Source: Bolinopsis microptera (Eukaryota; Ctenophora; Tentaculata; Lobata; Bolinopsidae). Taken from it: a DNA stretch of 64,000 nt. Shown one piece after another: positions 1 through 12,476 of the stretch (the stretch's first letter is position 1; each line of letters opens with the position of its first letter). A model generated the notes under the pieces. It searched no databases. It was not told the DNA's origin and saw nothing but the letters and a program-made list of their open reading frames with translations. Location: assembly GCF_026151205.1 (NCBI RefSeq), contig NC_087081.1, forward strand, positions 5,513,246 to 5,577,245. The letters run 5' to 3'. Made by a program: the position numbers and the translations under genes.

Positions 1-216
1 GGTGTAAGTACGCAGTGAGTAAATGAGGCGCCAATTGTCATGGGAGCAGCTCTCTTCCTACATTATCTTCAATAGTGGTACGATATATAAAGAGAGTAAA
101 TAGCAGTTTGTCTTGAGCGTGTTGGGAGAGAAGTACACGTGAGCAGTGATATAGCAGCAGTCGCTCCAAAATAATGATGTAATAAATCTTACAATTGGAA
201 GCAGTCTTCAAACTTT

Positions 217-309
217 GGAAGCATAAAAACAATGTACCTCGGGCTCGAGTCACAAGCGGGTCACAAGCGGGTCGCCTCGAGGTAAGAGGTACATCGTTTG
301 CATGCTTCT
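217..309. repeat. Imperfect inverted repeat around a short direct repeat
   Basis: The left arm (GAAGCATAAAAACAATGTAC) is mirrored by the right arm ending near 309, with a few mismatches over about 27 bp. The loop carries a tandem CACAAGCGGGT repeat. It may be a short MITE; no clear target duplication is visible. Confidence 0.4.
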
Positions 310-621
310 ATGACTACTTCAAACACTTCAAAAGACCAGTATGCAGCGATGTGTGCTCATATCGTAAACACTTATTACATTTATAGGCCAAAACATAAGA
401 ATGGAACAGTGCCAAATTTTACCTAAACAATAATTCCGTTTTGTTATGGGGATTTTTGACGTTTTCAGGAGCATGTTCACAAATAATGACAATGAAAAAC
501 AAAGTAAATTCTATTTTATTAATAAGTATAGCTTTATTAAAATTTATCAAAAGTCACATATTATAGCGATATACAGATTTCTCACTCGGAAAAGGATCAT
601 GCTCTTCATCTTAACGTGGAA

Positions 622-775
622 TACCTTATCGGACGTTGTTTGACCGGACATTTCGTGAACCGACATAATTTTCAACGGACATAGGAACTCTCGAAAGAAT
701 TCATTTAATGTATTTAATTTAACCTTCAGCGTCCAACTCCAATTAATGTCCGTTCAAATTAGGTCCGATAAGGTA
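622..775. mobile_element. Short MITE with TA target duplication (CCTTATCGGAC family)
   Basis: The element body is 624-773 with terminal inverted repeats of about 28 bp (CCTTATCGGACGTTGTTTGA at the left; the complement, with some mismatches, at the right), flanked by TA on both sides. TIRs plus a TA target fit the Tc1/mariner pattern. It is far too short to encode a transposase. Related copies or half copies lie near 13150, 16045, 24342, 26694, 30349 and 45582, so it is a dispersed family. Confidence 0.7.
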
Positions 776-1526
776 TAGTTAATATTCCTTCAGACATCAT
801 TTACGATCACCTCCTGAATCCACGTGCGATATAACATAACTCATTTTGTTCTGGGATTGGTTGGTATTTACAGTCTTCTTGAACTTTCATTTCGTCATGG
901 ACTTGTCAGTGACTTTCTGAAAATGTGATCAGAATTTAAAAGATAAATTTGCAATCAGTAGACAGTGTGATGAAATATATCAATTATAGCGGTCCTATTT
1001 TTTGTATACAGCACCACGATGCTCCTGGAGAACAAAACCTTTAAAGTTTGTTCCCACTTCCCTCCACTTTTGAAATATATTCTTAGAATATGCCGAACTA
1101 AATCTTCATGAAAATAATCAAGAAATGGATCATTTAGAGAATCGTTATTAATACACTTGTTTAAATAGTTTACGTAACCATAAACTTTGTTACTTACGTA
1201 GATTAATATTATAATTATATATGTAATTCAGCTATATACAACCCAGTAAATTTGTAATTATGTTATTGTTTCGACGCATCGTTTGCCGACTACCGCGTAA
1301 TACTAATATATTTTGTTCAATAGACCTCTAAATTCATTTCAATCTCTATCATTGTATTTGATTGTTAATCTTTCATAATCACGCCACCTCTGTATATTGG
1401 AGGTCCTGCGTCGTGTGGCTAGTATTTCATCACGTATGTTACTGATAAGGGGTGACGGACTGTCGTCTTCCCGGATCATCCTACTTGAATCTTCAACCTG
1501 CCAATAGGGATTGTCAAAGAATTAAT

Positions 1527-1785
1527 CAACTTGTTAATTACTAATTACCTGTTTATTACTAATTGTACGTTAATTACTAATTACATGTTCGTTACTAATT
1601 ACCTGTTCATTACTAATTGCATGTTAATTACTAATTACCTGTTCGTTACTAATTACCTGTTAATTACTAATTACCTGTTCATTACTAATTGCCTGTTAAT
1701 TACTAATTACATGTTCATTATTAATTACCTGTTAATTACTAATACCTGTTAATTACTAATTATATCCTGTTAATTACTAATCATC
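1527..1785. repeat. 18-bp minisatellite
   Basis: About 14 tandem copies of an 18-bp unit close to TTAATTACTAATTACCTG, with A/G/C variants at the GCCTG or ACATG positions. Because 18 is divisible by 3 it creates a repetitive open frame (LITNY/FITNC), which is not a gene. Confidence 0.9.
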
Positions 1786-2137
1786 CGCCGTGAAAGTAAA
1801 CCTTATTTGTACAAAAAATCGTTAACAGTGCACAGTTCTATTTATAGTATTATTCCGAGTGGAGTTGTACCCCATCCATAATTGCAAAACGCAAATTATC
1901 GTCATGACGGTAAAGGTATATGTTTTATTTCCAATGTGCTGCGAAAATAGCGGTAGATATGCCATCTAAAAATTCCCAGCCACCCTAACATGCTACGAAT
2001 TTTGACTAATTAAATTTTGCCTTTGTTACACTTTTGTACGCTTCAATGTAACATCATTGTATCCATGATCCATCATTTCAAATAATTTTGTATACAGCAG
2101 GTTGAAAATATTGATATATCCATGATCCTCCGGTTAC

Positions 2138-2287
2138 CTGAGGATAAGGAATTATCGTCTCCTGAAGATCGTATTTCAGCTCCACCGCTGTTTCAAGTGT
2201 CAAAGGAGACACCCTCTTCACTGGACTGTTTGGTGCGGATTTCAGTGAGGAGTTTCCAGAATTATCGTCGTTGTTACCTAGTTTTAT
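2138..2287 (-). CDS. Isolated internal exon of an unrecognised gene
   Basis: On the minus strand a good acceptor (TATATTGCAG) precedes a 150-bp open segment that ends at a donor (CCTCAG/GTAACC). It encodes exactly 50 residues with phase 0 at both ends. The peptide is Asn/Ser-rich and then contains SAPNSPVKRVSPLTLETAVE and KYDLQETIIPYPQ, which reads like real, probably cytoplasmic or disordered protein rather than random frame. I do not recognise the family. Neighbouring exons were not found. If the gene continues upstream on the minus strand, the 31-bp minisatellite would lie in its preceding intron. It could be an exon-like false positive. Confidence 0.42.
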
Positions 2288-2329
2288 CTGCAATATAGTT
2301 GTAGTTAAGACATGGCCGAGGAGGACAAA

Positions 2330-4019
2330 TTAGAGGACTGTGAGGATGCAGTGGGGGAACTTAAAGGACTGTAAGGATGTAGTGGGGGAACTTAGAGGAG
2401 TGAGGACTGTGAGGATGCAGTGGGGGAACTTAGAGGAGTGAGGACTGTGAGGATGCAGTGGGGGAACTTAGAGGACTGTGAGGATGCAGTGGGGGAACTT
2501 AGAGGACTGTGATGATGCAGTGGGGGAACTTAGAGGAGTGAGGACTGTGAGGATGCAGTGGGGGAACTTAGAGGACTGTGAGGATGCAGTGGGGGAACTT
2601 AGAGGACTGTGATGATGCAGTGGGGGAACTTAGAGGACTTTGATGATGCAGTGGGGGAACTTAGAGGACTGTGATGATGCAGTGGGGGAACTTAGAGGAC
2701 TGTGAGGATGCAGTGGGGGAACTTAGAGGGCTGTGATGATGCAGTGGGGGAACTTAGAGGACTTTGAGGGTGCAGTGGGGGAACTTAGAGGACTGTGAGG
2801 ATGCAGTGGGGGAACTTAGAGGACTGTGAGGATGCAGTGGGGGAACTTAGAGGACTGTGATGATGCAGTGGGGGAACTTAGAGGACTGTGAGGATGCAGT
2901 GGGGGAACTTAGAGGACTGTGATGATGCAGTGGGGGAACTTAGAGGACTTTGAGGGTGCAGTGGGGGAACTTAGAGGACTGTGAGGATGCAGTGGGGGAA
3001 CTTAGAGGACTGTGAGGATGCAGTGGGGGAACTTAGAGGACTGTGAAGATGCAGTGGGGGAACTTAGAGGACTGTGATGATGCAGTGGGGGAACTTAGAG
3101 GACTGTGAGGATGCAGTGGGGGAACTTAGAGGACTGTGATGATGCAGTGGGGGAACTTAGAGGACTTTGAGGGTGCAGTGGGGGAACTTAGAGGACTGTG
3201 AGGATGCAGTGGGGGAACTTAGAGGACTGTGAGGATGCAGTGGGTAACTTAGAGGACTGTGAAGATGCAGTGGTGGAACTTAGAGGACTGTGAGGATGCA
3301 GTGGGGGAACTTAGAGGACTGTGAGGATGCAGTGGGGGAACTTAGAGGACTGTGAGGATGCAGTGGGGGAACTTAGAGGACTGTGAGGATGCAGTGGGGG
3401 AACTTAGAGGACTGTGAGGATGCAGTGGGGGAACTTAGAGGACTGTGATGATGCAGTGGGGGAACTTAGAGGACTGTGATGATGCAGTGGGGGAACTTAG
3501 AGGACTGTGAGGATGCAGTGGGGGAACTTAGAGGACTGTGATGATGCAGTGGGGGAACTTAGAGGACTTTGAGGGTGCAGTGGGGGAACTTAGAGGACTG
3601 TGAGGATGCAGTGGGGGAACTTAGAGGACTGTGAGGATGCAGTGGGTAACTTAGAGGACTGTGAAGATGCAGTGGTGGAACTTAGAGGACTGTGAGGATG
3701 CAGTGGGGGAACTTAGAGGACTGTGAGGATGTAGTGGGGAACTTAGAGGACTGTGAGAATGCAGTGGGGGAACTTAAAGGACTGTGAGGATGCAGTGGGG
3801 GAACTTAGAGGACTGTGAGGATGCAGTGGGGGAACTTAGAGGACTGTGAGGATGCAGTGGGGGAACTTAGAGGACTGTGAGGATGTAGTGGGGAACTTAG
3901 AGGACTGTGAGAATGCAGTGGGGGAACTTAGAGGACTGTGAGGATGCAGTGGGGGAACTTAGAGGAGTGAGGACTGTGAGGATGCAGTGGGGGAACTTAG
4001 AGGACTGTGAGGATGCAGT
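2330..4019. repeat. 31-bp minisatellite array, left block
   Basis: Tandem copies of a 31-bp unit beginning GAGGACTGTGAGGATGCAGT and continuing GGGGGAACTTA, about 54 copies. Variants include GATGATGCAG, GAAGATGCAG, GAGGGTGCAG and an insertion form GAGGAGTGAGGACTG. The strand is strongly purine (G/A) biased with one G5 run per unit. It continues after the LINE insertion at 5393. Confidence 0.97.
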
Positions 4020-5392
4020 TACAATCTTTTATTCTAGCTTTTGCAACATTTTAATTGCTCTCTTATCGGTAGTGTTATCTCAACGTGCTGTTACACCGAC
4101 ACGTCGTGCTGTACGCCTTGGCTTTTGTAAAATGGATTTTTCCGTCGAACATCTGAACAGATTTGAAAAGGAGCTATCGTCAGCGATGAATGAGATTTTG
4201 AAGATGTCAAAAGCACAAAGCGTTACAGAACTGAATCATGCGAGATTAATGGCTGTAAATAAAGATCCCTTGGCTACTGCAGTTGAAAATCTTTCTAAGC
4301 TAATGACTAGTAATCTTGAACTTTGTAAATGTGCAGCCAGTACGATAGACAAACTTAAATCAGATCAGCTGAACTATCAGAAAGACCAGATTAAACAGCA
4401 ACAGGAGCAACTCGACTCTTTTAAAACAACTGTTCATACCGAGATGAAGACAGCGTGGAGCGATATCGTGAAGAAGAACTGCGAGACAACTACAAGTACT
4501 CCGTCGATCAACAGTATAAAAACAGCTGTGAAAACCGTAGTTGAAGACGACATCCGTAGTAAGAATTTCATTATCTACGGTGTACCGGAGAATTATTCCC
4601 CTGATCCACACTTAGTGGCAGAAGAAGTGATCGAATTGATTTGGGAATCCTCAGGGTGTGATCCTAAAGTTGTGGCAGCAAATTCTATCGGGACTAAAAC
4701 AACTTCAGGCAGTGGTAAACCGAGACCAATAAAAGTGACATTGGCTTGCGCGGAATCAGTAAAAATGGTTCTTGCTCGAGCAAGAAATCTGAAGAAATCT
4801 AAATGTACAGCGTACCACACATGGTACATCACACCTGACAGAAGCAAGGAGGAGAGAGCAGCTCATCAGAAACTTGTTGTCAAAGTAAAGGAAATGATCA
4901 CTGATGAGCCAACAAAGTATCATTATATTAGAGACGGCAAGATTTTCAGTGTAGATAAGGTTAAGTTGTAACATTCGGTGTTTTTGATATCTACATAATT
5001 ACTTTGATTTAAATGTGTGTATGGCTCTTATTTATGGCTGTTGCGTGTATTTGTTGATTACGGCTAATAACGAGAAACTTTTAATTGTGAGCTAAAAAAC
5101 TGCAACCGTGATTGTAACTCAGGTATGTGATGACTTGTGGAGCACACATCGCTGAATAGCAATCGCGAAGCAGGTCTCACCAAGGCTAGGTATATTTAAG
5201 GTTTTTTATTTTTCTGAGGACACTTTGCCAGTAGTTTAACTTTTTGTGTTGTGTGCTACGGTACAGTGTTTCAATTTTTGATTATAGTGGTATGTTCTAT
5301 CTTTCTATTTATTTATCTAATTCTAATGTAATATTTCAATATTATAGTAAACATTAACCAGTGTACCAAAAGCTGGTCCCCAAACAAACAAA
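4020..5392 (+). mobile_element. ORF1-only LINE insertion (half-LINE) inside the minisatellite
   Basis: A 1.37-kb non-repetitive segment breaks the 31-bp array. It carries a short 5' leader, one intact ORF1 (4132-4971) and a 3' untranslated region of about 420 bp ending in a (CAAA)n tail. CAGT is present on both sides (4016-4019 and 5393-5396), so any target duplication is only 4 bp. No ORF2, endonuclease or reverse transcriptase follows ORF1. This is the organisation of a half-LINE such as mammalian HAL1, presumably mobilised in trans. A spliced or internally deleted copy of a full LINE is the alternative. Confidence 0.75.
4132..4971 (+). CDS. LINE ORF1 protein (coiled coil-RRM-CTD)
   Basis: This is a 279-residue open frame. 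The open frame extends upstream into the satellite (to 3907), but the ATG at 4132 is the first outside repeat-derived sequence and gives a normal ORF1p N-terminus. Residues about 45-110 form a Gln/Lys-rich coiled coil (KDQIKQQQEQLDSFK). Residues 142-225 look like the RRM, starting RSKNFIIYGVPE and containing KPRPIKVTL. Residues 226-279 match the C-terminal domain (ITPDRSKEERAAHQKL). This order is that of the L1-type ORF1 nucleic-acid chaperone, which trimerises and coats the LINE RNA in the cytoplasm. The frame is uninterrupted, so the insertion is young or selected. The exact LINE clade cannot be told without ORF2. Confidence 0.8.
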   Translation: MDFSVEHLNRFEKELSSAMNEILKMSKAQSVTELNHARLMAVNKDPLATAVENLSKLMTSNLELCKCAASTIDKLKSDQLNYQKDQIKQQQEQLDSFKTTVHTEMKTAWSDIVKKNCETTTSTPSINSIKTAVKTVVEDDIRSKNFIIYGVPENYSPDPHLVAEEVIELIWESSGCDPKVVAANSIGTKTTSGSGKPRPIKVTLACAESVKMVLARARNLKKSKCTAYHTWYITPDRSKEERAAHQKLVVKVKEMITDEPTKYHYIRDGKIFSVDKVKL

Positions 5393-8300
5393 CAGTGGGG
5401 GAACTTAGAGGACTGTGAGGATGCCGTGGGGAAACTTAGAGGACTGTGAGGATGCAGTGGGGGAACTTAGAGGACTGTGAGGATGCAGTGGGGGAACTTA
5501 GAGGACTGTGAGGATGCAGTGGGGGAACTTAGAGGACTGTGAGGATGCAGTGGGAAAACTTAGAGGACTGTGAGGATGCAGTGGGGGAACTTAGAGGACT
5601 GTGAGGATGTAGTGGGGAACTTAGAGGACTGTGAGGATGCAGTGGGGGAACTTAGAGGACTGTGAGGATGCAGTGGGGGAACTTAGAGGACTATGAGGAT
5701 GCAGTGGGGGAACTTAGAGGACTGCGAGGATGCAGTGGGGGAACTTAGAGGACTGTAAGGATGCAGTGGGGGAACTTAGAGGACTGTGAGGATGCAGTGG
5801 GGGAACTTAGAGGAGTGAGGACTGTGATGATGCAGTGGGGGAACTTAGAGGACTGTGAGGATGCAGTGGGGGAACTTAGAGGACTGTGATGATGCAGTGG
5901 GGGAACTTAGAGGACTGTGAGGATGCAGTGGGGGAACTTAGAGGACTGTGAGGATGCAGTGGGGGAACTTAGAGGACTGTGAGGATGCAGTGGGGGAACT
6001 TAGAGGACTGTGAGGATGCAGTGGGGGAACTTAGAGGACTGTGAAGATGCAGTGGGGGAACTTAGAGGACTGTGAGGATGCAGTGGGGGAACTTAGAGGA
6101 CTGTGATGATGCAGTGGGGGAACTTAGAGGACTGTGAGGATGCAGTGGGGGAACTTAGAGGACTGTGAAGATGCAGTGGGGGAACTTAGAGGACTGTGAG
6201 GATGCAGTGGGGGAACTTAGAGGACTGTGAGGATGCAGTGGGGGAACTTAGAGGACTGTGAGGATGCAGTGGGGGAACTTAGAGGACTGTGATGATGCAG
6301 TGGGGGAACTTAGAGGACTGTGAGAATGCAGTGGGGAACTTAGAGGACTGTGAGGATGCAGTGGGGGAACTTAGAGGACTGTGATGATGCAGTGGGGGAA
6401 CTTAGAGGACTGTGAGAATGCAGTGGGTAACTTAGAGGACTGTGAGGATGCAGTTGGGGAACTTAGAGGACTGTGAGGATGCAGTGGGGGAACTTAGAGG
6501 ACTGTGAGGACTGTGAGGATGCAGTGGGGGAACTTAGAGGACTGTGAGGATGCAGTGGGTAACTTAGAGGACTGTGAGGATGCAGTGGGGGAACTTAGAG
6601 GACTGTGAGGATGCAGTGGGGGAACTTAGAGGACTGTGATGATGCAGTGGAGGAACTTAGAGGACTGTGAAGATGCAGTGGGGGAACTTAGAGGACTGCG
6701 AGGATGCAGTGGGGGAACTTAGAGGACTGCGAGGATGCAGTGGGGGAACTTAGAGGACTGCGAGGATGCAGTGGGGGAACTTAGAGGAGTGAGGACTGTG
6801 AGGATGCAGTGGGGGAACTTAGAGGACTGTGAAGATGCAGTGGGGGAACTTAGAGGACTGTGATGATGCAGTGGGGGAACTTAGAGGACTGTGAGAATGC
6901 AGTGGGGGAACTTATAGGACTGTGAGGATGCAGTGGGGGAACTTAGAGGACTGTGAGGATGCAGTGGGTAACTTAGAGGACTGTGAGGATGCAGTGGGGG
7001 AACTTAGAGGACTGCGAGGATGCAGTGGGGGAACTTAGAGGACTGTGATGATGCAGTGGGGGAACTTAGAGGACTGTGAAGATGCAGTGGGGGAACTTAG
7101 AGGACTGTGAGGATGCAGTGGGGGAACTTAGAGGACTGTGAGGATGCAGTGGGGGAACTTAGAGGACTGTGAGGATGCAGTGGGGGAACTTAGAGGACTG
7201 TGAGGATGTAGTGGGGAACTTAGAGGACTGTGAGGATGCAGTGGGGGAACTTAGAGGACTGTGAGGATGCAGTGGGGGAACTAAGAGGACTATGAGGATG
7301 CAGTGGGGGAACTAAGAGGACTGCGAGGATGCAGTGGGGGAACTTAGAGGACTGTGAGGATGCAGTGGGGGAACTTAGAGGACTGTGAGGATGCAGTGGG
7401 GGAACTTAGAGGAGTGAGGACTGTGAGGATGCAGTGGGGGAACTTAGAGGACTGTGAGGATGCAGTGGGGGAACTTAGAGGACTGTGATGATGCAGTGGG
7501 GGAACTTAGAGGACTGTGAGGATGCAGTGGGGGAACTTAGAGGACTGTGAGGATGCAGTGGGGGAACTTAGAGGACTGTGAGGATGCAGTGGGGGAACTT
7601 AGAGGACTGTGAGGATGCAGTGGGGGAACTTAGAGGACTGTGAAGATGCAGTGGGGGAACTTAGAGGACTGTGAGGATGCAGTGGGGGAACTTAGAGGAC
7701 TGTGATGATGCAGTGGGGGAACTTAGAGGACTGTGAGGATGCAGTGGGGGAACTTAGAGGACTGTGAAGATGCAGTGGGGGAACTTAGAGGACTGTGAGG
7801 ATGCAGTGGGGGAACTTAGAGGACTGTGAGGATGCAGTGGGGGAACTTAGAGGACTGTGAGGATGCAGTGGGGGAACTTAGAGGACTGTGATGATGCAGT
7901 GGGGGAACTTAGAGGACTGTGAGAATGCAGTGGGTAACTTAGAGGACTGTGAGGATGCAGTGGGGGAACTTAGAGGACTGTGAGGATGCAGTGGGGGAAC
8001 TTAGAGGACTGTGATGATGCAGTGGGGGAACTTAGAGGACTGTGAGAATGCAGTGGGTAACTTAGAGGACTGTGAGGATGCAGTTGGGGAACTTAGAGGA
8101 CTGTGAGGATGCAGTGGGGGAACTTAGAGGACTGTGAGGACTGTGAGGATGCAGTGGGGGAACTTAGAGGACTGTGAGGATGCAGTGGGTAACTTAGAGG
8201 ACTGTGAGGATGCAGTGGGGGAACTTAGAGGACTGTGAGGATGCAGTGGGGGAACTTAGAGGACTTTGATGATGCAGTGGGGGAACTTAGAGGACTGTGA

Positions 8301-11300
8301 AGATGCAGTGGGGGAACTTAGAGGACTGCGAGGATGCAGTGGGGGAACTTAGAGGACTGCGAGGATGCAGTGGGGGAACTTAGAGGACTGCGAGGATGCA
8401 GTGGGGGAACTTAGAGGAGTGAGGACTGTGAGGATGCAGTGGGGGAACTTAGAGGACTGTGAAGATGCAGTGGGGGAACTTAGAGGACTGTGATGATGCA
8501 GTGGGGGAACTTAGAGGACTGTGAGAATGCAGTGGGGGAACTTAGAGGACTGTGAGGACTGTGAGGATGCAGTGGGGGAACTTAGAAGACTGTGAGGATG
8601 CAGTGGGTAACTTAGAGGACTGTGAGGATGCAGTGGGGGAACTTAGAGGACTGCGAGGATGCAGTGGGGGAACTTAGAGGACTGTGATGATGCAGTGGGG
8701 GAACTTAGAGGACTGTGAAGATGCAGTGGGGAACTTAGAGGACTGCGAGGATGCAGTGGGGGAACTTAGAGGACTGTGAGGATGCAGTGGGGGAACTTAG
8801 AGGACTGTGAGGATGCAGTGGGGGAACTTAGAGGACTGTGAGGATGCAGTGGGGAAACTTAGAGGACTGTGAGGATGCAGTGGGGGAACTTAGAGGACTG
8901 TGAGGATGCAGTGGGGGAACTTAGAGGACTGTGAGGATGCAGTGGGGGAACTTAGAGGACTGTGAGGATGTAGTGGGGAACTTAGAGGACTGTGAGGATG
9001 CAGTGGGGGAACGTAGAGGACTGTGAGGATGCAGTGGGGGAACTTAGAGGACTGCGAGGATGCAGTGGGGGAACTTAGAGGACTGCGAGGATGCAGTGGG
9101 GGAACTTAGAGGACTGTGAGGATGCAGTGGGGGAACTTAGAGGACTGTGAGGATGCAGTGGGGGAACTTAGAGGAGTGAGGACTGTGAGGATGCAGTGGG
9201 GGAACTTAGAGGACTGTGATGATGCAGTGGGGGAACTTAGAGGACTGTGAGGATGCAGTGGGGGAACTTAGAGGACTGTGAAGATGCAGTGGGGGAACTT
9301 AGAGGACTGTGAGGATGCAGTGGGGGAACTTAGAGGACTGTGGTGATGCAGTGGGGGAACTTAGAGGACTGTGAGAATGCAGTGGGTAACTTAGAGGACT
9401 GTGAGGATGCAGTGGGGGAACTTAGAGGACTGTGAGGAAGCAGTGGGGGAACTTAGAGGACTGTGAGGACTGTGAGGATGCAGTGGGGGAACTTAGAGGA
9501 CTGTGAGGATGCAGTGGGTAACTTAGAGGACTGTGAGGATGCAGTGGGGGAACTTAGAGGACTGTGAGGATGCAGTGGGGGAACTTAGAGGACTGTGATG
9601 ATGCAGTGGGGGAACTTAGAGGACTGCGAGGATGCAGTGGGGGAACTTAGAGGACTGTGAGGATGCAGTGGGGGAACTTAGAGGACTGCGAGGATGCAGT
9701 GGGGGAACTTAGAGGACTGTGAGGATGCAGTGGGGGAACTTAGAGGACTGTGATGATGCAGTGGGGGAACTTAGAGGACTGCGAGGATGCAGTGGGGGAA
9801 CTTAGAGGACTGTGAGGATGCAGTGGGGAAACTTAGAGGACTGTGATGATGCAGTGGGGGAACTTAGAGGACTGTGAAGATGCAGTGGGGGAACTTAGAG
9901 GACTGTGAGGATGCAGTGGGGGAACTTAGAGGACTGCAAGGATGCAGTGGGGGAACTTAGAGGAGTGAGGACTGTGAGGATGCAGTGGGGGAACTTAGAG
10001 GACTGTGAGGATGCAGTGGGGGAACTTAGAGGACTGTGATGATGCAGTGGGGGAACTTAGAGGACTGTGAAGATGCAGTGGGGGAACTTAGAGGACTGTG
10101 AGGATGCAGCGGGGGAACTTAGAGGACTGTGAGGATGCAGTGGGGGAACTTAGAGGACTGTGAAGATGCAGTGGGGGAACTTAGAGGACTGTGAGGATGT
10201 AGTGGGGAACTTAGAGGACTGTGAGGATGCAGTGGGGGAACTTAGAGGACTGTGAGGATGCAGTGGGGGAACTTAGAGGACTGTGAGGATGCAGTGGGGG
10301 AACTTAGAGGACTGCGAGGATGCAGTGGGGGAACTTAGAGGAGTGAGGACTGTGAGGATGCAGTGGGGGAACTTAGAGGACTGTGAGGATGCAGTGGGTA
10401 ACTTAGAGGACTGTGAGGATGCAGTGGGGGAACTTAGAGGACTGTGAGGATGCAGTGGGGGAACTTAGAGGACTATGAGGATGCAGTGGGGGAACTTAGA
10501 GGACTGTGAGGATGCAGTGGGGGAACTTAGAGGACTGTGAGGATGCAGTGGGGGAACTTAGAGGACTGTGAGGATGCAGTGGGGGAACTTAGAGGACTGT
10601 AAGGATGCAGTGGGGGAACTTAGAGGACTGTGAGGATGCAGTGGGGAACTTAGAGGACTGTGAGGATGCAGTGGGGGAACTTAGAGGACTGTAAGGATGT
10701 AGTGGGGGAACTTAGAGGACTGTGAGGATGCAGTGGGGGAACTTAGAGGACTTTGAGGATGCAGTGGGGGAACTTAGAGGACTGCGAGGATGCAGTGGGG
10801 GGACTTAGATCGAGTACTGTAAGAATGTAGTGGGGGAACTTAGAGGACTGTGAGGATGCAGTGTGGGAACTTAGAGGACTGTGAGGATGCAGTGGGGGAA
10901 CTTAAAGGACTGTGAGGATGCAGTGGGGGAACTTAGAGGACTGTGAGGATGCAGTGGGGGAACTTAGAGGACTGTGAGGATGCAGTGGGGGAACTTAGAG
11001 GACTGTGAGAATGCAGTGGGTAACTTAGAGGACTGTGAGGATGCAGTGGGGGAACTTAGAGGACTGTGAGGATGCAGTGGGGGAACTTAGAGGACTGTGA
11101 GGGCTGTGAGGATGCAGTGGGGGAACTTAGAGGACTGTGAGGATGCAGTGGGTAACTTAGAGGACTGTGAGGATGCAGTGGGGGAACTTAGAGGACTGTG
11201 AGGATGCAGTGGGGGAACTTAGAGGACTGTGATGATGCAGTGGGGGAACTTAGAGGACTGCGAGGATGCAGTGGGGGAACTTAGAGGACTGTGAGGATGC

Positions 11301-12476
11301 AGTGGGGGAACTTAGAGGACTGCGAGGATGCAGTGGGGGAACTTAGAGGACTGTGAGGATGCAGTGGGGGAACTTAGAGGACTGCGAGGATGCAGTGGGG
11401 GAACTTAGAGGAGTGAGGACTGTGAGGATGCAGTGGGGGAACTTAGAGGACTGTGAGGATGCAGTGGGGGAACTTAGAGGACTGTGATGATGCAGTGGGG
11501 GAACTTAGAGGACTGTGAAGATGCAGTGGGGGAACTTAGAGGACTGTGAGGATGCAGCGGGGGAACTTAGAGGACTGTGAGGATGCAGTGGGGGAACTTA
11601 GAGGACTGTGAAGATGCAGTGGGGGAACTTAGAGGACTGTGAGGATGTAGTGGGGAACTTAGAGGACTGTGAGGATGCAGTGGGGGAACTTAGAGGACTG
11701 TGAGGATGCAGTGGGGGAACTTAGAGGACTGTGAGGATGCAGTGGGGGAACTTAGAGGACTGCGAGGATGCAGTGGGGGAACTTAGAGGAGTGAGGACTG
11801 TGAGGATGCAGTGGGGGAACTTAGAGGACTGTGAGGATGCAGTGGGTAACTTAGAGGACTGTGAGGATGCAGTGGGGGAACTTAGAGGACTGTGAGGATG
11901 CAGTGGGGGAACTTAGAGGACTATGAGGATGCAGTGGGGGAACTTAGAGGACTGTGAGGATGCAGTGGGGGAACTTAGAGGACTGTGAGGATGCAGTGGG
12001 GGAACTTAGAGGACTGTGAGGATGCAGTGGGGGAACTTAGAGGACTGTAAGGATGCAGTGGGGGAACTTAGAGGACTGTGAGGATGCAGTGGGGAACTTA
12101 GAGGACTGTGAGGATGCAGTGGGGGAACTTAGAGGACTGTAAGGATGTAGTGGGGGAACTTAGAGGACTGTGAGGATGCAGTGGGGGAACTTAGAGGACT
12201 GCGAGGATGCAGTGGGGGAACTTAGAGGACTGCGAGGATGCAGTGGGGGGACTTAGATCGAGGACTGTAAGAATGTAGTGGGGGAACTTAGAGGACTGTG
12301 AGGATGCAGTGTGGGAACTTAGAGGACTGTGAGGATGCAGTGGGAGAACTTAAAGGACTGTGAGGATGCAGTGGGGGAACTTAGAGGACTGTGAGGATGC
12401 AGTGGGGGAACTTAGAGGACTGTGAGGATGCAGTGGGGGAACTTAGAGGACTTTGAGGGTGCAGTGGGGGAACTTA
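5393..12476. repeat. 31-bp minisatellite array, right block with higher-order structure
   Basis: About 228 further copies of the same 31-bp unit. Rare variants recur at fixed offsets: CAGTTGGGGA at 6451 and 8081 (1630 bp), and TTAGATCGAG at 10805 and 12253 (about 1448 bp). Long blocks have therefore been duplicated as units on top of single-unit turnover. No spacer-like unique sequence is present, and no gene is supported inside. Confidence 0.97.

Larger units (their letters stand above)
1..1526. other. Intergenic DNA, no gene seen
   Basis: AT-rich sequence with only short open frames and no recognisable coding exon. It contains an imperfect inverted repeat (217-309) and a small TA-flanked MITE (622-775), listed separately. 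Otherwise nothing can be supported here. Confidence 0.6.

Noticed and set aside
1531-1752. LITNY-repeat frame
   Set aside because: Produced by an 18-bp repeat unit divisible by three.
2330-12476. CRISPR-like regular 31-bp repetition
   Set aside because: Units are head-to-tail without spacers in a eukaryotic context; it is a minisatellite.
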